From Hymenopus coronatus (taxonomy: Eukaryota > Arthropoda > Insecta > Mantodea > Hymenopodidae), in the NCBI GenBank assembly GCA_030762935.1, contig CM060899.1:63476501-63540500 (forward strand): a DNA stretch of 64,000 bases. Reading direction: 5' to 3'. The translations under genes were made by a program, and so were the position numbers. Under the pieces are notes generated by a model. The model worked only from the letters and a program-made list of their open reading frames with translations. It was not told the DNA's origin and ran no database searches. Numbering within the stretch: the stretch's first letter is position 1; each line of letters begins with the position of its first letter. Below are positions 46,001-53,600 of this stretch, piece by piece.

Positions 46001-49000
46001 TAGCACAGGAAATTTAGTACCAGTATAAGGCAAAGGAAGAGCAAATGTAACATCGGCCATGAGAGGGGTTACCTTATGGTCCTTTATAAAAAGGTGGGTT
46101 TTACAGAGTTTTTGGAGTTTACATACAAAAAAACTTCATCATCCTCTGCCAGAAGTGAACCCCCATATTTGAGTACTACACCCTAGCATGGTAACCATAT
46201 GCCACAGAGGTTATACATGTATAGGATTTTTCATTTAAAGCCTAACGGAGCACACAGCATTTCACCTCTCACAAGACCCTGCTGGATTCCCGCACTACTG
46301 GCTGCCTTTGTGCACATGGGCTAGCGTCGGCAGTATTATAGCAATCACCAACATCAATAGACGATTGACTCTAGAGCAATGCATTTTTGTGTGTAACATA
46401 ACTCCATGGCACGATAGCTCACGGGGAACCTTGGCCTACCGCCCGGCCGCTGCGTCCCCCATCTCAGTCCACTACAGACGTCATGGATGGGGTGCAGTAT
46501 TGGAGGGTGAGACGTGGTCAGCGCCTCGAGCCCCTCCCGGCCGGTTAATGCGGTCCTCACGACCTGGAGCCGCTACTTCTCCATCAAGTAGCTCCTCAAT
46601 TGGCCCCCCAAGGACCTCACGAGGCTGAGTGCACCCCGGTCCAGGTCTCCCAGCGGGGGAAAAATCCCCACGCCGGTACTGGGGATCGAACCCAGGTCTC
46701 CCGCTTGGTAGGCAGCTGCGCTACCACCGCGCTAAGGAGACGACCAGCATTTTTGTGTGTAATTACTATAAAAGTTACTCTGCCGTGTTCCCACAGAGTA
46801 TATTCAATAGTCCTGGTAAGTCGCTCCTTCCAGATTTACAATTCACGAGACTGTGAAGAAACTCAAAATCACTGTTTCTGTGGCAAACAAAGAATGAAAG
46901 TAAATACATACAGTTTTAACAGAGGAAAAGTTAGACGAAATAGGCGCAAGTCTTGAACTTTCACCAACAAAATTCAGCCGCACTGTGGCCGAGTAGTTAG
47001 ACTACTAGCCTCTTACCTAGACAGCCCGGGTTCAATCCCAAGATACTGCATATGTGATTTGTGGCAGACAAAGCAGAGCAGGCGCGGATTTTCTCTGGGT
47101 TCTCTGGTTTCTCCGCCATTGCATTCCACCAGTGCTCCACCTTCATTTCATATATCACCCGTGGCATTGCCTGCGGTGCCGTAAGTAGTAAAAGCGGACG
47201 TTAAACACTACCAAAAAAAAATTCCAAAATTAGCACAACAGATGGGAATTTCAGAGTCTTCTGCACATAGAGCAGCTAAATTATTAAAACTAAAACCTTA
47301 CAAGCATACAAGTGTACATTCTTTAAAACAATGTGACCCAGTATCACGAATGATTTATTGTTATGATTTCTTTCATCAGAGAATGGAAATTTAATTCTTT
47401 TCTCTTCCGACGAGGCGTGGTTCCACCTTAATGGTCGTGTCAATCCTCTGAAAATCCACATCGCATTCAAGAAATTCCTCATTATGATCGGAAAGTTGGA
47501 GTTTGGTGTGCTGTTAGTGCTAGACACTTGACTTAATTCATCTTGTTCCTTCTGGAACATAGGGCATCCGTGAAATGTCTCCATTGTGTTCTCCGATTGC
47601 CAGCGCCTTAACTTCCTTCCAACCTTTCCCCACTTCTAGTGCCTCCTCCTCTGTGGTCCTCTTCTATGTCTTTCTAGAACGATCTCTTTTCTGTGCCCCT
47701 TGTGGGTTCCATTCTAATGCTGTTCGTTCTATGGATCCTGCTGGCTTCCTCTATGTGTGTCCTATCCATTTCCATCTCTTAATTTCAACTTCTACCTGGA
47801 GTTGATCTGTTGCTTTCCAAAGCTCTTCAGATGCGAAGCAGGCAACGGTTTATGACGGTCTGCAAGGAAGTAGTGATACTTGGATAACTTCCCATGTTTC
47901 ACATGCATACAGGAGCATGGATTTCACATTTGTATTACAGATTTTGAATGCTAGACACACAATCTATCCAATAGTTTACGAGCAAACTGTAAATGCAGAG
48001 TGTTACACATGCTTTACGCACAGAGTTTATGTTAGGACCAAAGCCAGTTGTGGCATGTCCAATCATGCTTTAAATGAAATCTGTACTATTAGACAGATAA
48101 TTTATTTCATCTTTTCAAATTACAAACTTCATACAAATGTAGTTACTTTCCTGGAGTTGCTCAAATTGGTATCGTATACAGCTAACACCCTAGTTATTTA
48201 TATATACGAGGGCCGTTCAGAAAGTAGCCTCCGATCGGTCACAGTGCGGGTAGTGGGGGGAGTAGCGACGCCATCTGTGCATTCACGCACTCAGCAGTCA
48301 GTCGGCATCAAGCCGTGGTCGAGTGAAAGTCGTACCTGCGCTAGTTTAGTGTTTGTGGCCGTTTGAAATGTGTACTGCAATAGAAAACCCCGCCAAATGT
48401 GAAGTGCGTGCTGTTATAAGGTTTTTTACAGCCAAAGGATATTCTGCAGCAGCTATTCATCGTGAGCTTTGTGCCGTGTACGGACCAAGAGTTATGAGTG
48501 AAGGAGTGGTCTGTGAATGGGTACGTTTATTTAAAAGTGGACGAGAAAACGTTCATGATGAAGAGAGGAGTGGTAGACCATCATTGGTCACGGACGAACT
48601 CGTTCAGACAGTTGATGCAAAAGTTCGTGAAAACCGACGTTTCACAATGTCGGAGTTGTCTACTGATTTTCCACAGATTTCTAAGACTCTCTTGTACGAG
48701 ATAGTGACAGCAAGATTGGGTTACCGTAAGTTCTGTGCACGATGGGTGCCCAAAATTCTTACCGACCACCACAAAACTCAAAGAATGGCCTCTGCATTAG
48801 ACTTTCTGTCACGTTATGAGGCCGAAGGTGAACCATTGTTAAACAGAATCGTGACCGGGGACGAAACCTGGATTAAGTACGTGAACCCTGAGGCAAAAGA
48901 ACAATCAAAGATGTGGGCACATTCAAATTCGCCTACCAAACCAATAAAAGCCCGGCAAGATTTTTCTGCCCGAAAATTGATGGCAACGGTGTTTTGGGAT

Positions 49001-50458
49001 GCAAAAGGGGTGTTGTTGGTTGAATTCATGGAACGTGGGACGACCATTAATCAAGACATGTACTGTGAAACACTAAAACAATTACGACGGGCTATACAGA
49101 ACAAACGCCGTGGTATGCTGACTTCCGGTATCGTTTTTTTGCACGATAACGCCCGTCCTCACTCTGCTCGCAGAACAACAGCCCTTCTTGAGTCCTTCAA
49201 GTGGGACGTTGTCAACCATCCACCTTACAGCCCAGATCTGGCGCCAAGCGATTATCACCTCTTCATGCATATGAAGAAATGGCTCGGGTCCCAGCGGTTC
49301 GATGACGACGAAGAGCTCAAAGATGCGGTCACAGGCTGGCTCCAGGCACAAGCGGGTGATTTTTATGCAGAAGGAATTTCAAAGCTTGTGAACAGATACG
49401 ATAAGTGCCTCAATCGTTATGGAAACTATGTAGAAAAATAGTGCAAAGATGTAGTTGTAAGATGTATATATTAAAATATTTTTATTTAACTTGGTGAATT
49501 TCTTGCAATCAACCGGAGGCTACTTTCTGAACGGCCCTCGTATGTACCTTTCCCTCTAATTGTACATTTTTATACCCTACCAACTTAATCTATTTATCTC
49601 TTTTATAACTTACAACCTCATCAGTTTTATTATTAACATCCTCTCTTTCTTTGGCGATTTTCCTCCCACATTTCTCTCTTACTTTCCCTATATAATCATC
49701 TAGTTGTTTCAGAAATTCTTTCTTATTGTTGGCAAAAAGTTTTAAGTACACTATCTCTGGCGGCAACTTTTCCCAGTTTTTATTCCATATTTTCTCTCAC
49801 CACATTTTAGTTTCCACGCACTCAGTTATACAGTGTAAATTATTATTGACATTGCCACATAGTGAACATATATCTTTCTCAACTTTTAGAACTTTTAGTA
49901 ATATTGTTCCTGTTCTTGCCATCTTTCCATTTTTCCACAGACATCAAAGTATTTTTCTCTTCCCCATTCTTTCTTAGCATTCCTACATAATATTCAATTC
50001 CTATATTAGCCCTTGTATGGTAATGTTGCCGTTTAAGGGTCAGTTGGCTGCGTAACGTCAGGCAGCCAACCCTTGCATCTGAAAGGTGCAATGTTCAGCA
50101 TAATGGAGCATATATAGTTGGTATTGCAAAAAGGAGGGAAGGCAGTGCAGTCATACGGTAGTGTGGAAAGCATGAAATTTGCAATTAACTGTATATGCCT
50201 TAGGAAGTGTAACCATAGCAAGGCTGGGAAATCCAGAAATATATACAATGAGGCAGTGCATTCATAGGAAGGTGTGGGAAACGCTGAAATATGCAATTAT
50301 ATGCGTCAGGGGGCGCATATACTGTTCTTCTGAATATCTTCTACTGTTCTCCACCTCTTTCATATTTTCTTCAATGACAAAACAGCCCTTTTTAAGGCTA
50401 CCAATGACATAACTAAAGAGCAAGTAGATCTGGTTGGGCTGACAGTTATTCTTACAAC

Positions 50459-50511
<53 letters not shown>

Positions 50512-50513
50512 GT

Positions 50514-50558
<45 letters not shown>

Positions 50559-50579
50559 CATCATAATCATACTACCACC

Positions 50580-50611
<32 letters not shown>

Positions 50612-53600
50612 CAACAATAATAATAATATTAATAACAATAATATATAATAATAATTTTTATTTACTACTAATGCTCCTGTTTTCATTAAAAAGAAACAAA
50701 GCAATTGATACTTCTTATTTAACAGAAGCTTTGTGTATTAAATTTCTCCATTTAACCCACAATATTACTTGATCAAACGTAATAAGAGCACTGCAATTGC
50801 AGTATGACATATATGGGATTATCTTTATGTTTTGATGAAATCACCTTTAGCTAGCTCATGTACCACATAACCTCAAATAATTAACATCTGCAATAAGTAG
50901 GATTAATGGCGTATGATAGATGGCGTCGTCTGCTGGAATTACCACGCCCTTCGGCTACGTGATATACGCGCCATTTAGCAACATACATGCTACTACTGCC
51001 ATTTTGCGGCTATTAACCGGTTGCATTCCTTTGGCACTATGTGCTCAGTTCTACAGCGGGTTTTCAATTTCTAAAGTTGGTATGGTTTTGCGGCATTGCG
51101 CGGCCAACTGACCCTTAAACGGCAACATTACCCCTTATACTACCTATTGTTTTTTGTTTCTCTATATTATCCATCCCCGCTTTCATTTATTCCATAATAT
51201 TTGGCCCCCTACTGTCTGTTGATTGTCTAGCTCTCCCAATCCAACTTTTTCTTTCCCCTTTTGCTGATTCTTGTGCCCTAAAAAAGTCTTTAACAATATT
51301 TTGTTCAAGTACATACTTGGATCCTGTTCCAATATTTCAGTATCCATTTGACTACTGATCTGTTCCTCCCAGCTCTTCCCAATTTAACTAATGCTGCTCC
51401 ATTTTACATGTATTATTATACATAGTGTAATTACTCACCTTAAATGTGCTGCAATTATTTCATCGAGGGGAGGGTCAATCATCCTCTCTACTTGGGTCTC
51501 TGGGTTTTCTATCTGTAATTTACTGCTTGCAACATGACCATGTCTGAATGAAATAAGGTCCTGCAAAACATCACATATTGCATAACAAAATTATTTCATA
51601 CATAATTATTTCCATATTAATATTAAAGTGACTACCACCTGTTAGATTCAGTTTTCATAAGTAGCGAAGAAAAACATGTATGGCTTCAAAGTGAGACAAT
51701 GGGCTATTAAAATCTAATGTGTGATAACCATATGATTTTTCTCCAGTCAGTATTGTTTAGTACTTTTGGTAAACATTTACTTTTACTACAGAACAGATTT
51801 CAGACTTTTTTTCTACAAAAACCCCTAACTTGCATTGCTTTTACAAAAACTCCATTTTTACCCTTCATTTTAATCTGGTTCATTTACACGCACCTAACCT
51901 AATGTAACCTATTTTTGACAAAATCTTGAAATCAGATGAGCCTGTCATTCACATCGGTATTTGTATCTGTTTATATTGGGTCATTAAATTATAAGATAAC
52001 CTCTCTCACGACCTCTCTCCACTATGTGAGATATCCGAGAGTTGCCGGGAAAGTGGTGCTGGAGTCCTACCTTAAATAAATGCTGGAAATATTGACCATC
52101 TGCTCTCAAAAAGGCAGTTTAACAAGTTAAAGATGTTCTCGCTCATTCACCTAAACTCAACAACAGAAATCCCTGTGTAATCTACAGAAACTTAGTGATA
52201 ACATCATGCAAGAAATCACACAGATTCTGCTGCTAAGCTTAGATGAGTGAGCAAGAATATTTTTGCAAATTATGCTGCCCGTATGTGAGCAGAAGTCAAC
52301 ATTTCCTTAATTTATCTTAAGATACATATTCTAGTGTGGCTTTGCCGGCACCACTTTCCAGGCAACTCTCGGATCTCTAGCACAGTGGAGAGAGGCCATG
52401 ATGGGGGTTACCTTACAATTTAACGACCCTATATATAGCTTACTATTTGCTCTGAGGAAAACTCAATACACCGAAAATAACTTGGCTCACATTCACCTTC
52501 ACAGTCATTACTGTTTCTTTTCCAATTCACAGCTGTTAACCAACTCAAAATATAAAATGACCTATCACATGATCAAATTATTGAATATCATTGGCCACAA
52601 CTTCATCTCATACCATTTGGCAGAACAATTAACCAATGAGATAATACCTTCTGAATCACTGACCTATGGTTTACCCAGCAAGACACAAAAATGTGCTAAG
52701 TCCTAGAAATTAGTTAAACACTTTAAACATTAATTATTCAAGCACATCCAAAACACAATCCCCATAAAACTATGACTCAAAATTAAGTGTAAGTACATCC
52801 TACAATTGGAAAAATTCATAAATCTGTTCTGAAGTTAAACTAAACTTTTTCTGTACTTTCTTTACCTCATACATAAGGGGTAGAGAAGACATTGCAATCC
52901 ACTAAAAACCTTGATACTGAATTTAACTGGAAACACTTTTTTTTTTGGGGGGGGGGGGTTTATAGTTTAACATCTTTTAATCTGGTTGGTCAATTGGACG
53001 ATGAATGAAATATGTGAAATTATGCTAAATTATTTCGAAGTCCATGGAGCTTAAAGTTACTCAAGATCTTCTAATGATAAGAGAAACTTTGAAAAAGAAC
53101 CTTTCCAGGTAACTGATCCTAAGCGACATTCAAACTCATGATCTCTTCAATGTGGAAAACACTTATTTTGAAACCCCCTGAATATAAACAAAACAAAAAA
53201 AATGTATTTTTACTTTCTTTAGCACATATGTACAATGTACATAGTAGACAGAGAAGGTGGTATTGTATTCCTCCCAAAAATCTGATCTTGAGATGTCACT
53301 AGAAATACCTATTTTGAGACCCCTAAGACTAAAAATAGCATTTCTAGAAAAAGGTCCATACATATAACACAAAAACAAAATGTCAGGCAAATGACAAACT
53401 TGGCATTTAGGTTCAGTATCTGCCTAGGATGAAACACAAAGGTTTTAAGGAAAATCCCCCCTCCCCCAACTACCCTTTACATGGACATTTTTCAAAAATG
53501 TTGATGTTCTAAAAAATGGCTGTAACAATTCTGATTAAAATACTACATGTTTAAGATATTTTCATGACACACAAAATATATACCTTGAATTTTCTGGGTA

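Larger units (their letters stand above)
48207..49540 (+). mobile_element. intact mariner element
   Basis: 1334 bp bounded by 27-bp perfect inverted repeats starting CGAGGGCCGTTCAGAAAGTA (48207-48233 and 49514-49540). TA dinucleotides (48205-48206, 49541-49542) are the target duplication. One transposase frame fills the middle. It lies in PCID2 intron 3, antisense to that gene. Confidence 0.96.
49561..51420 (-). pseudogene. LINE C-terminal relic split by a TIR element
   Basis: On the - strand 51420-51133 reads [37 protein letters not shown] and [14 protein letters not shown]. It continues beyond the insertion as [40 protein letters not shown] and [21 protein letters not shown] Cys-rich CSLCG segment near the end is usual in several LINE ORF2 proteins. 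Some stops. Clade not determined. Confidence 0.65.

Noticed and set aside
46308..46628. GC-rich ORF of 106 residues and its neighbours
   Set aside because: It lies in SINE-C; the related copy at 58647 breaks the frame.
47917..48366. ORF of 149 residues before the mariner gene
   Set aside because: It crosses the mariner left end and its inverted repeat, and has no protein-like features.
50262..50570. ORF with a long poly-Ile stretch
   Set aside because: It translates the (AAT)n microsatellite.
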